A stretch of 36,410 nucleotides of DNA, from positions 1 through 36,410 of the forward strand of contig MFXT01000005.1 in NCBI GenBank assembly GCA_001788955.1. Reading direction: 5' to 3'. The notes below the pieces were generated by a model that saw nothing but the letters and a program-made list of their open reading frames with translations, had not been told where the DNA came from and ran no database searches. Positions 1 through 7,272 of this stretch are shown here, in pieces. A program made the translations under genes and the position numbers. Origin of the DNA: Candidatus Peribacteria bacterium RIFCSPHIGHO2_02_FULL_49_16 (GTDB lineage: Bacteria > Patescibacteriota > Gracilibacteria > Peribacterales > Peribacteraceae). Within the stretch, counting starts at the first letter, position 1, and the number at the start of each line of letters is the position of its first letter.

Positions 1-131
1 CCTCGCAAATCGCCATACGAACTGCGCTCACGAATCCTGCCGTCGCGTCCATGGATAAAAAGCTCAGTACGCTCACGCCTAGCCGTCCGCTTTGCGGCGT
101 CAACTGCTTCAGCCTGTGTGTTTGCGCCATT
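1..131 (-). pseudogene. DUF2188-like fragment, cut at both ends
   Basis: Reading the - strand from 131 down to the window edge gives a peptide that contains NTQAEAVDAAKRTARRERTE and then LFIHGRDGRIRERSSYG. This is the typical C-terminal half of small DUF2188 proteins (Ala/Arg-rich helix, then an HGRDGRIRE strand pair). The N-terminal half of the domain is absent: an in-frame stop lies at 150-152 with no ATG between. The reading frame continues past base 1 and its last residues differ from the usual NDP ending. I therefore call it a decayed remnant, probably left when the neighbouring toxin-antitoxin module arrived. The function of DUF2188 is not known to me. Confidence 0.55.
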
Positions 132-158
132 CTGACAAGAGGAGTACAATTATAGTAC
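122..158 (+). promoter_or_regulatory. Promoter and possible operator of the first toxin-antitoxin pair
   Basis: TTGCGC at 122-127 and TACAAT at 145-150 are separated by 17 nt and precede the antitoxin ATG at 175. The -10 box lies inside a small palindrome, GTAC-AATTATA-GTAC (144-158). RelB-family antitoxins usually repress their own promoter through such sites, so binding here is a reasonable inference. Confidence 0.45.
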
Positions 159-174
159 ATTCTCCCCAATCCCT

Positions 175-450
175 ATGGCTGCCGAACGCATTCAACAACG
201 CATCGACCCCGATCTCCGCCAGGAGGCCGAGGCCATTCTTGCCACACAAGGCATCAAGCCATCCCAGGCAATTATTCTCTTCTACACCGAAGTGAAACGA
301 TCCCGAGGTTTGCCGTTCAAGCCATCGCCCGTCTCGTCGTCCGAAATCCCCAATGTCCGTTTGCAAAAAGAACTGCGGGATGCTGCCAAGGGAAAGGGAG
401 TGAAGACTTATAGGAATGCAAAAGAGCTGTTTGATTCGCTGCATTCTTAG
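175..450 (+). CDS. RelB/DinJ-family antitoxin
   Basis: A 91-aa protein beginning MAAERIQQRIDPDLRQEAEA and continuing with a GIKPSQAIILFYTEVKRSRG segment. This is the ribbon-helix-helix pattern of RelB/DinJ antitoxins: a basic strand that binds DNA, then two helices that dimerise. The C-terminal part (VRLQKELRDAAKGKG, then YRNAKELFDSL) is the usual toxin-wrapping tail. The toxin gene starts 5 nt after the stop, so the two are co-transcribed. Start 175 is the first ATG downstream of a promoter-like sequence; no Shine-Dalgarno is visible. In this family the antitoxin neutralises the partner and represses the operon. The family assignment is firm; the exact subfamily is less so. Confidence 0.85.
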   Translation: MAAERIQQRIDPDLRQEAEAILATQGIKPSQAIILFYTEVKRSRGLPFKPSPVSSSEIPNVRLQKELRDAAKGKGVKTYRNAKELFDSLHS

Positions 451-455
451 AAATC

Positions 456-740
456 ATGAGAATCCCCAAGACAACAAAGCAGTTTCGCCGTCAGTACGTC
501 AAAATGAGTCGATCAGGCAACAACATTGCGAAACTGGAAGCAGTGATGAAACTATTGATCCGCGGTGATACCCTTCCCGCCAGATACAAAGATCATGCAC
601 TCAAAGGTGTGTACCACAACCTCCGCGATTGCCATATCGAAGGAGATTGGCTGCTGCTCTACGAACTCGGCACAGATCACGATGGCAGGAAGATGGTCAT
701 CTTTCACGCAACGGATACGCATGAGAATCTGTTTGGGTGA
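456..740 (+). CDS. YafQ-type mRNA interferase toxin (RelE superfamily)
   Basis: A 94-aa protein with the YafQ core: DHALKG near residues 46-51, then LRDCHIEGDWLLLYE (56-70), and a C-terminal FHATDTHENLF. His47, His60, Asp64 and His89 line up with the His/His/Asp/His active-site set known for E. coli YafQ, so the toxin looks catalytically intact. YafQ enzymes bind translating ribosomes and cut mRNA at the A site. Length is normal for the family. It lies directly behind its RelB-type antitoxin. Its likely roles are stabilising this accessory region, growth arrest under stress, or phage defence; the sequence does not decide between these. Confidence 0.85.
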   Translation: MRIPKTTKQFRRQYVKMSRSGNNIAKLEAVMKLLIRGDTLPARYKDHALKGVYHNLRDCHIEGDWLLLYELGTDHDGRKMVIFHATDTHENLFG

Positions 741-816
741 CGACAATCAGCAAAGGGGGGAATCGATAAAAGGCTACTCCGGTGAAGGAACAGCCTTGCG
801 TTCTTTTCCATGAACA

Positions 817-1185
817 TCACCGTACCGGTTCTGTGATGATGATGAACGGTGGATACCGGAGGTCGAGCATATAGGAGACTCCGACAATCCGAAATTCCTT
901 CCGGTGCGCTTCCCGCCAGCACGCAATGATTTTTGCGATGGTGCGAGTCGTATCCAGCTCCTTTCTCTCCTCCTTCCCCTCCTCATTGAAGAACTCGTCG
1001 AGTTCCAGGTGGTAGACCCCACCACCCTGATTCTCGAAGTACTCTTCGTAAGGACAGGCTCGTTTCTCTTCATTTTCACGAATGCGATCTGTTTGTCTTA
1101 GTGCCATGACGGTAAAGATCACAAGACTCCCGAAAAACAGAAAGAGAAGAAGGGCGATTACAGGATTCCAGATGTTCTTTCTCAT
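817..1185 (-). CDS. Small single-pass membrane protein, unknown function
   Basis: A 122-aa protein of unrecognised family. After MRKNIWNP it has one hydrophobic stretch (about residues 8-28) and then a charged, mostly soluble domain rich in Glu, Arg and Lys with two Cys residues. The tail should face outside or remain in the cytoplasm depending on orientation, which I cannot settle. I chose the ATG at 1185 because a strong GGAGGT lies at the right distance; an ATG at 1191 directly abuts that motif and would be too close. The clear Shine-Dalgarno differs from the leaderless style of the core genes here and suits a transferred gene. No partner gene is evident. Confidence 0.6.
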   Translation of the reverse strand: MRKNIWNPVIALLLFLFFGSLVIFTVMALRQTDRIRENEEKRACPYEEYFENQGGGVYHLELDEFFNEEGKEERKELDTTRTIAKIIACWREAHRKEFRIVGVSYMLDLRYPPFIIITEPVR

Positions 1186-1236
1186 TTTCATACCTCCGTT
1201 GTAAAAAGAACACAATCGATGCTTTCCTCCTGGCAC

Positions 1237-1545
1237 AGTGCTAGAAGGAACGTATCATATATGCTTTTGAAAAAGAATCAAATATGGCATGCACCCCATA
1301 TCTTGGACATACTTTTGATACACTTCTGGCATGTACCCCTCCCTTGCTTTCCGGCCATCTTGTCCCTGGTAGCCTTGGCGAAGTGGGAAGCTTTAGCGAC
1401 GGCTGGAGGGAGGGGTGAAGGGGAGGGTTTTTGAAGAATATGTTCCACAACACGCTTGTTCGCGCGTAGAACTCCTGTTAGGAAGCCAGTTCCAGACTGC
1501 TGCTTGTGCTTCGTCAAAGACGAGTTTATCCTGATGAGCTTGTCT
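1237..1545. other. Non-coding stretch with a short degenerate repeat and a promoter
   Basis: No convincing gene lies here. Two related 13-mers sit 18 nt apart: AGCCTTGGCGAAG (1371-1383) and AGCTTTAGCGACG (1389-1401), identical at 10 of 13 positions and embedded in a purine-rich tract. The right end holds a promoter-like pair, TTGTGC (1504-1509) and TATCCT (1527-1532) with a 17-nt spacer, pointing at the next gene. Confidence 0.4.
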
Positions 1546-2235
1546 ATGCCGAAGGCAAATCTTGAACCGCGAACATACCCTGGCCTTGTGGAATACGTGG
1601 AAGTTCAGCCGCTTCTGAAGGAATTGGAATATCTCGAACTCTCCTATGGGCGTCCTCCGCTCTCCCATAGACGCATTTCTACGCTCCGTGCGGATACCGT
1701 GGCAAAAGTGGGCATGCTGGATCCGGAAATGTTTGTAGAGTTCTCAAAGCAGTCGGTTCTGCCACGACCAAGGCACAAAACGACGGTGTGGCTGAAGCAT
1801 CCCGGGGAATTGGACATGCGCTTTCCGACCGATCTGCAACGCTTCCTTTCCGTCGCGAAACTGCTTACGGGGTTTGAACGGTCTCATCCATTGTGGCTCC
1901 ACATGCGCATCCGTATGGCTATTGATGCGTGCCTGGTGAGAAAAGGATACTACCACAGGTTCGGCGGTCAGCCGCATCAGGATGTGCCGCGAATTCCGAA
2001 AGACAGTTTATCCACGACGATTTATACCATCTATGACAGCTGCCCAACCATGTTCATGCGCCGGAAACCGCTTGGAAATCTCTTTGTGGAGCCCGTAACA
2101 TTTGCGCCGGGCAGCATCGTGAAGTACAGTGGACTGACATGGCACGTGCCGCAGAAGATGGAGGAAACGCGGATACGAAACTTCGTTGCTCTGCAATGCA
2201 ATGTGTCTACGAAGGATGTGGAGATTGCCGAATAG
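1546..2235 (+). CDS. Candidate 2OG-Fe(II) oxygenase-like protein
   Basis: About 229 aa from the ATG at 1546, which lies 13 nt after a TATCCT -10 box; ATGs at 1534 and 1456 are alternatives. I do not recognise the family by overall sequence. The C-terminal half holds a suggestive metal-site layout: PHQDVPR (His144, Asp146), a run of beta-like segments, then SGLTWHVPQ (His200) followed by ETRIRNF (Arg209). An HxD motif, a distal His about 54 residues on, and an Arg 9 residues after it is the arrangement of Fe(II)/2-oxoglutarate oxygenases of the prolyl-hydroxylase or phytanoyl-CoA type. The N-terminal half is unassigned. The function is an inference from motif spacing only, and the substrate is unknown. 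Confidence 0.45.
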   Translation: MPKANLEPRTYPGLVEYVEVQPLLKELEYLELSYGRPPLSHRRISTLRADTVAKVGMLDPEMFVEFSKQSVLPRPRHKTTVWLKHPGELDMRFPTDLQRFLSVAKLLTGFERSHPLWLHMRIRMAIDACLVRKGYYHRFGGQPHQDVPRIPKDSLSTTIYTIYDSCPTMFMRRKPLGNLFVEPVTFAPGSIVKYSGLTWHVPQKMEETRIRNFVALQCNVSTKDVEIAE

Positions 2236-2372
2236 AAGTTTTTCAGTGGATCGCGAGCCCATTCTCCATCGAACATCATTCAGTTAGACCTCGTGTCGAG
2301 GTCCTTGAGTTCTTCGTGGAATTCACGCTGCAACACAATAGTAATAAGCGGCCATCGAGGCCATACAATGTA

Positions 2373-2401
2373 TTGCATATGTATTACATTTGATATACAA
2401 T
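2373..2401 (+). promoter_or_regulatory. Promoter of the second antitoxin, leaderless arrangement
   Basis: TTGCAT (2373-2378), 17-nt spacer, TACAAT (2396-2401), then only 6 nt to a GTG start at 2408. The spacer and flanks are AT-rich with repeated TATTGCAT/TATTACAT-like words that could be an antitoxin operator. Confidence 0.55.
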
Positions 2402-2407
2402 AGAACT

Positions 2408-2686
2408 GTGCCCAAACACCCCACTACCATTCGGATCGAGCAGAATCTCTATCGGGAGACCGTTCGGGAAGCCGAGAAGATTGGTCTCAATTTCACGAGC
2501 GTCGTTCATCTTCTTCTGTACGCCTTTATGGAAGGGACGGTTCAGATCGGAGTAACACAACACCCGCCCGAATACCTGGCTGCCCTTGGCAAGGAGGCCG
2601 ATAGTCTGCGACATCAGCATAGGAAAGGCAAAGCAAAAAGATATGCCTCTTCAAAGGCGCTGTTCGATGATATTCTTGATCGGTGA
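2408..2686 (+). CDS. RelB-type ribbon-helix-helix antitoxin (second locus)
   Basis: A 92-aa protein if started at the GTG at 2408, beginning MPKHPTTIRIEQNLYRETVR; a TTG at 2390 is unlikely because it lies upstream of the -10 box. The strand-helix-helix pattern (TTIRIEQNLYRETVREAEKI, then NFTSVVHLLLYAFMEG) matches small RelB-like antitoxins. The C-terminal end (YASSKALFDDILDR) resembles the ending of the first antitoxin (YRNAKELFDSL), so the two loci are probably distant relatives. Its stop codon overlaps a GTG that opens the remnant toxin frame. It may persist as an orphan antitoxin. Confidence 0.7.
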   Translation: MPKHPTTIRIEQNLYRETVREAEKIGLNFTSVVHLLLYAFMEGTVQIGVTQHPPEYLAALGKEADSLRHQHRKGKAKRYASSKALFDDILDR

Positions 2687-2815
2687 AATTCACCATCGTC
2701 CCATCGAAACGTTTCCTCAAGAAAGCCAAGAAGTATCTGCCTCGACGCGCTCGACGATTATTTCGAGAACGAAGGCGTCACCGGAAAAGGTAGAGCCCGA
2801 GAGTTAAACCGGAAT
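2683..2815 (+). pseudogene. Frameshifted RelE/YafQ-like toxin remnant
   Basis: A GTG at 2683 overlaps the antitoxin stop (GTGA) and opens a frame reading MKFTIVPSKRFLKKAKKYLP, the usual opening of RelE-superfamily toxins, but it turns into an Arg-rich run and stops at 2791-2793. In another frame the same DNA reads LDALDDYFENEGVTGKGRAR, which looks like normal protein. A small indel near 2735-2750 would explain both. The conserved central and catalytic parts are missing further on, so the toxin is dead while its antitoxin frame is intact. It was too short to be seen as a normal ORF. Confidence 0.5.
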
Positions 2816-2832
2816 GACAAGAAAAATAGCTA

Positions 2833-2879
2833 CAGATGCACATCATCCGAGGGTAATGATCCTAGATGGTGTGCATCTG
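2833..2879. repeat. Stem-loop with 15-nt arms
   Basis: CAGATGCACATCATC (2833-2847) can pair with GATGGTGTGCATCTG (2865-2879) around a 17-nt loop. The single imperfect pair is a U-G wobble if the + strand is transcribed, which favours an RNA hairpin on that strand. There is no T-run after it, so it is not a standard terminator. The rest of 2794-2992 shows no gene. Confidence 0.5.
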
Positions 2880-2992
2880 CATGCCAAAAAGTTGACAAAC
2901 ACGTTGAAAACGCCCGTTTTGAGGCGTGGTGGACATGATACGTAAAAGTTCAAACCGCTTGGAGCAGCTTATTTTTGTGTGGGCTGTACACA

Positions 2993-3355
2993 TCAGCCAG
3001 CTTTCCGCTTAGCGTTTTCTTCATTTTCCAATCCTTTCTCGATTACTATGAGCAGTGATGGAAGATCAACCTGGCATGTATCCCATACCACCTTTGAATC
3101 CACACCGAAGTACTCATGGATAAGGATATTCCGCATACTGATAGCATCGGCAAACGGGAAGTCCGCGTGCTTCTTCCGGAATTCCTCGGACAATTGTGCC
3201 ATCGCCTCGCCCATGATTTCGAGCTGTCGCTGTACCGCAGCAGTCGTCTTCTTGTCTGCCTTAAAAGTGTTATACGTCATCCCATCCGTGAACTCCTGAA
3301 TATTCTGGATTGCCTCACGAATATGCCGAAGGTAGACAGCATCATGACGCGGCAT
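2993..3355 (-). CDS. hepT: HepT-like HEPN ribonuclease toxin (DUF86)
   Basis: A 120-aa all-helical protein starting MPRHDAVYLRHIREAIQNIQ. Near the C-terminus it carries RNILIHEYF, a perfect R-x4-H-x-Y motif. In HEPN toxins the Arg and His form the RNase site, and the Tyr is the residue that the MntA partner AMPylates. The start at 3355 is chosen because it begins the usual HepT sequence and overlaps the mntA stop by 14 nt; upstream residues in this frame are antisense to nothing useful and lie within mntA. Gene order mntA then hepT on the - strand is the standard arrangement. Catalytic residues appear intact. Confidence 0.85.
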   Translation of the reverse strand: MPRHDAVYLRHIREAIQNIQEFTDGMTYNTFKADKKTTAAVQRQLEIMGEAMAQLSEEFRKKHADFPFADAISMRNILIHEYFGVDSKVVWDTCQVDLPSLLIVIEKGLENEENAKRKAG

Positions 3356-3644
3356 ACAGCGACTGCGCTTCGGCAAGGACTTCGTCTCGGAAGTAGGGAC
3401 TGAGTTGCTTTGTGGTGACGAGATCCACCTTTTCTCCAAGACATTTTTCCAAGAAGTGGATCATATGGGACATATCGAAAAGAGTAACTGTTCCCTGGAA
3501 CTCCACCAGAAGATCGATGTCACTATCCCTACCACTATCCCCATGTAGCCGGGAACCGAAGAGCGCGAGACTCTTCACGCAATCTCCCTTGGGCATGTGT
3601 GGGATTGCCTTCTGTACCTTCTGTCGCAGTTCTCGAGTACTCAT
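3342..3644 (-). CDS. mntA: MntA-like minimal nucleotidyltransferase antitoxin
   Basis: A 100-aa protein starting MSTRELRQKVQKAIPHM. LALFGSRLHGDSGRDSDIDL contains the GSx10DxD signature of minimal nucleotidyltransferases (Gly-Ser, then Asp-x-Asp as metal ligands), followed by VEF. MntA proteins transfer AMP from ATP to a Tyr of HepT, which blocks the toxin. The ATG at 3644 is preferred over one at 3680: a TACAAT box ends 6 nt before it and no Shine-Dalgarno exists. The pair acts as a type VII toxin-antitoxin system in characterised examples. Confidence 0.85.
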   Translation of the reverse strand: MSTRELRQKVQKAIPHMPKGDCVKSLALFGSRLHGDSGRDSDIDLLVEFQGTVTLFDMSHMIHFLEKCLGEKVDLVTTKQLSPYFRDEVLAEAQSLYAAS

Positions 3645-3650
3645 AAGGAG

Positions 3651-3680
3651 ATTGTAGCACAGTGAAACTGTGGGCAACAA
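3651..3680 (-). promoter_or_regulatory. mntA-hepT promoter
   Basis: On the - strand TTGTTG (3680-3675), 18-nt spacer and TACAAT (3656-3651) end 6 nt before the mntA ATG, suggesting a leaderless transcript. Confidence 0.5.
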
Positions 3681-3937
3681 AAATGAATGAATGCATACTT
3701 GACTTGGAGAGCATGGATGCGACTTAATCGTCGCATCATGCTACACTCGCCCGACAGCAAATTCTCAACGAAGGAAGGCCTCAAGGAGAATCTTGCGATT
3801 GGTTCGCCAACATCGAATCTTGCATGGTGGAAAAATCTCTGTTCCAATTGGGAGAATGCAGCTAAGACAAGCTACAAATTACCATTTTTAGGCGCCCAAA
3901 ATAAAACGCTCTCTGTCACAACTCGACAAGAAGGAGG
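3681..3937. other. Intergenic region with one hairpin
   Basis: No credible gene. One hairpin is clear: GATGCGAC (3716-3723) pairs with GTCGCATC (3730-3737), extended by GCAT/ATGC (3711-3714 with 3738-3741) across a bulged G. No T-run follows on either strand. Confidence 0.4.
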
Positions 3938-4014
3938 TGGTGGACGATAGTGGAGTCGAACCACTGACCTTGCGAATGTGAGTCGCACGCTCTAACCAAC
4001 TGAGCTAATCGTCC
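3938..4014 (-). tRNA. tRNA-Val (anticodon CAC)
   Basis: The - strand folds as a full cloverleaf: acceptor GGACGAT/ATCGTCC, D stem GCTC/GAGC, anticodon stem TGCGA/TCGCA with loop CTCACAT (anticodon CAC, codon GUG), and T stem AGTGG/CCACT with loop TTCGACT. The 3' ACCA (3941-3938) is encoded. Confidence 0.95.
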
Positions 4015-4045
4015 AGACTCTTATCATTACAAAAATATAAGCAAT

Positions 4046-4076
4046 AGAAAAGCCGCGGTGCAAGATGCACTGCGGC
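4046..4076 (-). terminator. Intrinsic terminator of the transporter gene
   Basis: On the - strand GCCGCAGTGCA pairs with TGCACCGCGGC (4076-4052, one mismatch, 3-nt loop) and is followed by TTTTC. It lies 10 nt past the stop of the transporter gene and separates it from tRNA-Val. Confidence 0.8.
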
Positions 4077-4085
4077 AAAGTGGTC

Positions 4086-5408
4086 TTATGCTTCATCATC
4101 AACGTGCGCACGCCACAGCCGCTGAATATCCATACATTCAAAACAGACAATGGCTCCAACAATTCCAATCAGAAGCTGGATGCTGATAATTGGTGCGAAA
4201 CCGTAGACTATCAGCGTCGACATTCCAAGCGTCCATACCAGAAGATATGGGCCGAATGCCGCTGCTTCTCTGAACCAGATGACAAAAACTTCTTTTGATG
4301 TGGTCTGTTTCAGTGCCACGAGAATGATCAGAAACAACGTGATCTGGGGGCCATTTCCCAATGGAGAGAGGCCGCCATACACAACACTATTAAACAGATT
4401 GAACCATGTTTGATAGACCTGATCCATCTGTTCATACATGGGATACGCAGCTGCGAATGCTGCCGCATTGTCAGCTCCCAATGTCATGCCAATCACCGGA
4501 ATAATCATTCCTTGATCGCTGATATGCACATCGTGTAGTCCCGTATGTGCAAGACAAACCACCGCAAAGAACGCGATGAAAATCGCTGCACATTCGATAC
4601 ACCAATGTATCGTGTCATGACGAGCTGCATGTCCAAAAAAGAATGAGGACATGACGCCAATAGCACACACTCCTCCGAGGAACATCGTTACCTCGTATCC
4701 TCGAAGCTTTGTGAGTGCGATAGCGAGACAGGCAGCAATGAGCAACCCATACGCCGCCTTCAGCCAGTTGGCCGGAAGAATCGCAAAGAGATTTTGTGGT
4801 GAACCGAATCGCACTCCAAAGCGTCGCAGTGCGACGTAATATACCATCCACGTCACCATCATGAACGGCCAGAATTGGGTCAGTGGAAAGAAAAAGCTAA
4901 GAGGTTCTCCTTTCACTGCAGCTTTCACCGCCCACATGGCTTGCGGCGGATCTGCAGCAAGCGTTCCCAATGCCAACATGTTCATTGAAAAGATGCATGT
5001 TGCCACAAGAATGCGACACCACCGATTGGGATATTGTCGTTTGAGTACCGGCATCAAGCTTAATCCAATCGGCACCATTGCCCACGTCGTCGCGAAATTC
5101 GCGGCAATAGGACAAGCGACGAGAAGAAACCATCCCAATCCCGCACCGTCCTTTGCTCGCACGATAAACAGTCCGAGACTCGCAATAATCACTGTCGCAA
5201 GCGGAATGAAGATGAACTGTGGGTAATCCACCACATAGACATGATGGATCACGTGATGCGCGCTGTCTCCACCGAATGCCCAAAGTCCACCCGCAGTCAG
5301 AGCGCCGACTCCCAAAAAAATCAGAACTTTTTTCCAGAGCTGTTCGATGAACAGCGACGTCGAGACGATGACTCCCAACACCACCACAGCCAGAAACAAC
5401 CACAACAT
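4086..5408 (-). CDS. NhaD/ArsB-type ion transporter, putative Na+/H+ antiporter
   Basis: A 440-aa integral membrane protein with about 11-12 hydrophobic segments. In the C-terminal third YGGLSPLGNGPQITLF resembles the GG-x(2)-TPIGN-x-P re-entrant motif of the ion-transporter superfamily (NhaD antiporters, ArsB), and LGADNAAAFAAAY sits where NhaD proteins have a conserved Asp-Asn. By family analogy it would exchange Na+ (or Li+) for protons across the inner membrane. The ion and direction cannot be read from sequence. Start 5408 has AAGGAG 8 nt upstream, one of few strong Shine-Dalgarno sites here. It lies downstream of dcd on the same strand with a 123-nt gap and has its own terminator. Family certainty is moderate. 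Confidence 0.6.
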   Translation of the reverse strand: MLWLFLAVVVLGVIVSTSLFIEQLWKKVLIFLGVGALTAGGLWAFGGDSAHHVIHHVYVVDYPQFIFIPLATVIIASLGLFIVRAKDGAGLGWFLLVACPIAANFATTWAMVPIGLSLMPVLKRQYPNRWCRILVATCIFSMNMLALGTLAADPPQAMWAVKAAVKGEPLSFFFPLTQFWPFMMVTWMVYYVALRRFGVRFGSPQNLFAILPANWLKAAYGLLIAACLAIALTKLRGYEVTMFLGGVCAIGVMSSFFFGHAARHDTIHWCIECAAIFIAFFAVVCLAHTGLHDVHISDQGMIIPVIGMTLGADNAAAFAAAYPMYEQMDQVYQTWFNLFNSVVYGGLSPLGNGPQITLFLIILVALKQTTSKEVFVIWFREAAAFGPYLLVWTLGMSTLIVYGFAPIISIQLLIGIVGAIVCFECMDIQRLWRAHVDDEA

Positions 5409-5531
5409 GTGTACGACTCCTTTTATTCAAAAACCGATCATGAAAAAGACCACAGCCCCCTCCAAGGCAGACCTTAGAAAGGCCAGCCTTTTTAACAGAA
5501 AAATGGATAAAAATCAAGGGTCTTCGTCCTT

Positions 5532-6125
5532 TTACGCCGGTGGAGACGCGAATTCCATATCCATTGCCAAACGGCTCTCTTCCGGAAGTACCTGACCTTG
5601 ATATTTACTGCCCGGTTTCTTGTGGTACGGCATTTCTGCAGGACTGCTCATTTGTTCAAAAGCAATCTGACAAATACGCATTCCTGAATACAATAAAACG
5701 GGCATGCGATTCAGGTTACTGATCTCGAGCGTGATTGTGCCCGAGAACCCCGGATCCACGAATCCCGCCGTTGAATGCACGATAATTCCAAGTCTCCCCA
5801 GAGAACTCCTTCCTTCGACGCGCACGACCAGATCATCGGGAACGGAAATTGTTTCCCGAGTGACACCGAGGATAAATTCTCCCGGTTGTACAATAAAAGG
5901 ATCACCGTTCTCCACAACAATCGTTCGCATATTCCCGATAAATGTCTCCGGTTTTTTGGGATCGAGTACCGCAAAACGGCTATGCTCATAGAGCTTGAAT
6001 GTGTTCCCCATGTGCAAATCCATAGAACTTGCATGAATATGCCACTGCTCCTTTGGAAGTTCGCTTTCGATGCGCACCCGTCCATCGGCAATGGCGCGAC
6101 GGATATCTCGATCAGAAAGAATCAT
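5532..6125 (-). CDS. dcd: dCTP deaminase
   Basis: A 197-aa protein beginning MILSDRDIRRAI, the canonical Dcd N-terminus, which fixes the start at 6125 rather than a TTG at 6161. RSSLGR (106-111) and HSTAGFVDPGFSGTITLEI (117-135) are the trimeric dUTPase-fold motifs; Ser107, Arg111 and Glu134 correspond to the catalytic Ser, Arg and Glu of E. coli Dcd. The enzyme deaminates dCTP to dUTP in the cytosol, feeding dTMP synthesis. Some homologues also hydrolyse dUTP to dUMP (DCD-DUT); I cannot separate the two activities here. A TTGGAT-N17-TAGTCT promoter ends 7 nt before the ATG. Confidence 0.93.
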   Translation of the reverse strand: MILSDRDIRRAIADGRVRIESELPKEQWHIHASSMDLHMGNTFKLYEHSRFAVLDPKKPETFIGNMRTIVVENGDPFIVQPGEFILGVTRETISVPDDLVVRVEGRSSLGRLGIIVHSTAGFVDPGFSGTITLEISNLNRMPVLLYSGMRICQIAFEQMSSPAEMPYHKKPGSKYQGQVLPEESRLAMDMEFASPPA

Positions 6126-6132
6126 GAAGAGG

Positions 6133-6161
6133 AGACTAGCAGACCGATCCCTTGTATCCAA
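6133..6161 (-). promoter_or_regulatory. dcd promoter, leaderless arrangement
   Basis: On the - strand TTGGAT (6161-6156), 17-nt spacer, TAGTCT (6138-6133), then 7 nt to the dcd ATG. No ribosome-binding site fits between. Confidence 0.6.
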
Positions 6162-6189
6162 CGTACAAAAAGTTCACCATGAGACACCC

Positions 6190-7272
6190 ATGCCAAAAAA
6201 GGAAACCACACCGGAACACAAGAAGCAGGAACGGGATTTTTCTGTGGAAAAGCAGCAATATCTACGAAAGATACAACGGGAACTTATTGAAGAATTTCGT
6301 AGGTACATGCACGTGACGCATGACGTGCTGCGCCTTGCTTCTAAGGAAGAAACCGAGGCGCTGCGTATACCGCTTCTTGCAATGGAGCTCAAAGAAGAAG
6401 TGATTGCACAGTGGGAACACTTCCGGCGACTCGTTCCCACACTCCTCTACTCTGCACGGGAACTTAAACGAGATATCACTCTTCTCCTGAATAAAACACA
6501 GATTTGGACTCATACGGAACATCATGCAATGCACACATTTTTTGATGACACCGATATTTCATTCGAAAAAAAGAAAACAGAGCTTGAGGCACTGCAGAAA
6601 AAAACTCTGCTGTATGAAGCACTCGAAAAACAGCGTTTACGTCTCTCTCAAGAAGCAGAACAGTATCCATCCTCATCTGTACCAAAACTTCTCGAATGGA
6701 AAAAATTCCGGGAACTTCCAGTTCATCAACGCCGCACGCAACTGCATAAAGCAGAGCAGCTTCTTCACACGGAAAAACGCACGTATGAGAAAGACCATAT
6801 GGAGAAGAAGAGACAGGAAAAACTGCGCAAAGAGCAGGAAGAGATAAAACAAAATACAATCGATCAGCAGCAAAAACAAAAAAGGGAGAAATATCGGCAA
6901 CATCTTGCAATCACCGTAGAACAGCTCCCTGACCAACTTATTCCTCTCTATCGAGTGGCAATAGCTGACGGCCGGAGTGCCATGCAGAAACTTCATGTGC
7001 TTATGAAGACCCGCAAAAACGCACATCAAAATGGAACGCCCCTTCTCATCGTCGACGCTGATCTGACAGCCCATGCAACACGTGACACACTACAAACGCT
7101 TTTAGAACAATCACAAGATCGTCATGCTGCCTTTATTCCCAAAAATATTTCTTATCAATCGCATGCCATCATCGTATCGCAGATTCACACATCTCTTCTG
7201 CACGACATGGAAGAACTTGAACGAAAACCATTCAATCCTAAAGAAGCACAACAACATACAATTGCTATTTGA
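6190..7272 (+). CDS. Charged coiled-coil protein, unknown function
   Basis: A 360-aa protein from the ATG at 6190 (MPKKETTPEHKKQERDFSVE). I do not recognise a family. It is rich in Lys, Glu, Arg and Gln, has no signal peptide or membrane segment, and shows long heptad-like helical stretches, strongest around the middle where KKRQEKLRKEQEEIKQN and a Gln-rich run follow. The last third (VAIADGRSAMQKLHVLM, TPLLIVDADLTAHATRDTL) looks more globular, with a beta-strand-like LLIVDAD. The frame is open upstream to 6070, but that part is antisense to dcd. It is divergent from dcd. It could be a structural or nucleoid-type protein; this is only an inference from composition. Confidence 0.6.
   Translation: MPKKETTPEHKKQERDFSVEKQQYLRKIQRELIEEFRRYMHVTHDVLRLASKEETEALRIPLLAMELKEEVIAQWEHFRRLVPTLLYSARELKRDITLLLNKTQIWTHTEHHAMHTFFDDTDISFEKKKTELEALQKKTLLYEALEKQRLRLSQEAEQYPSSSVPKLLEWKKFRELPVHQRRTQLHKAEQLLHTEKRTYEKDHMEKKRQEKLRKEQEEIKQNTIDQQQKQKREKYRQHLAITVEQLPDQLIPLYRVAIADGRSAMQKLHVLMKTRKNAHQNGTPLLIVDADLTAHATRDTLQTLLEQSQDRHAAFIPKNISYQSHAIIVSQIHTSLLHDMEELERKPFNPKEAQQHTIAI

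Noticed and set aside
3687-3950. 87-aa frame on the + strand
   Set aside because: Runs into the tRNA-Val gene and has no recognisable features or start signal.
5474-5500. Terminator-like hairpin AAAGG-CCAG-CCTTT with Ts
   Set aside because: Only five base pairs, and its T-run is on the + strand where no gene ends; the genes there are on the - strand.
4897-5517. 206-aa open frame on the - strand
   Set aside because: Same strand but different frame as the transporter gene, which has a good start, Shine-Dalgarno and terminator.
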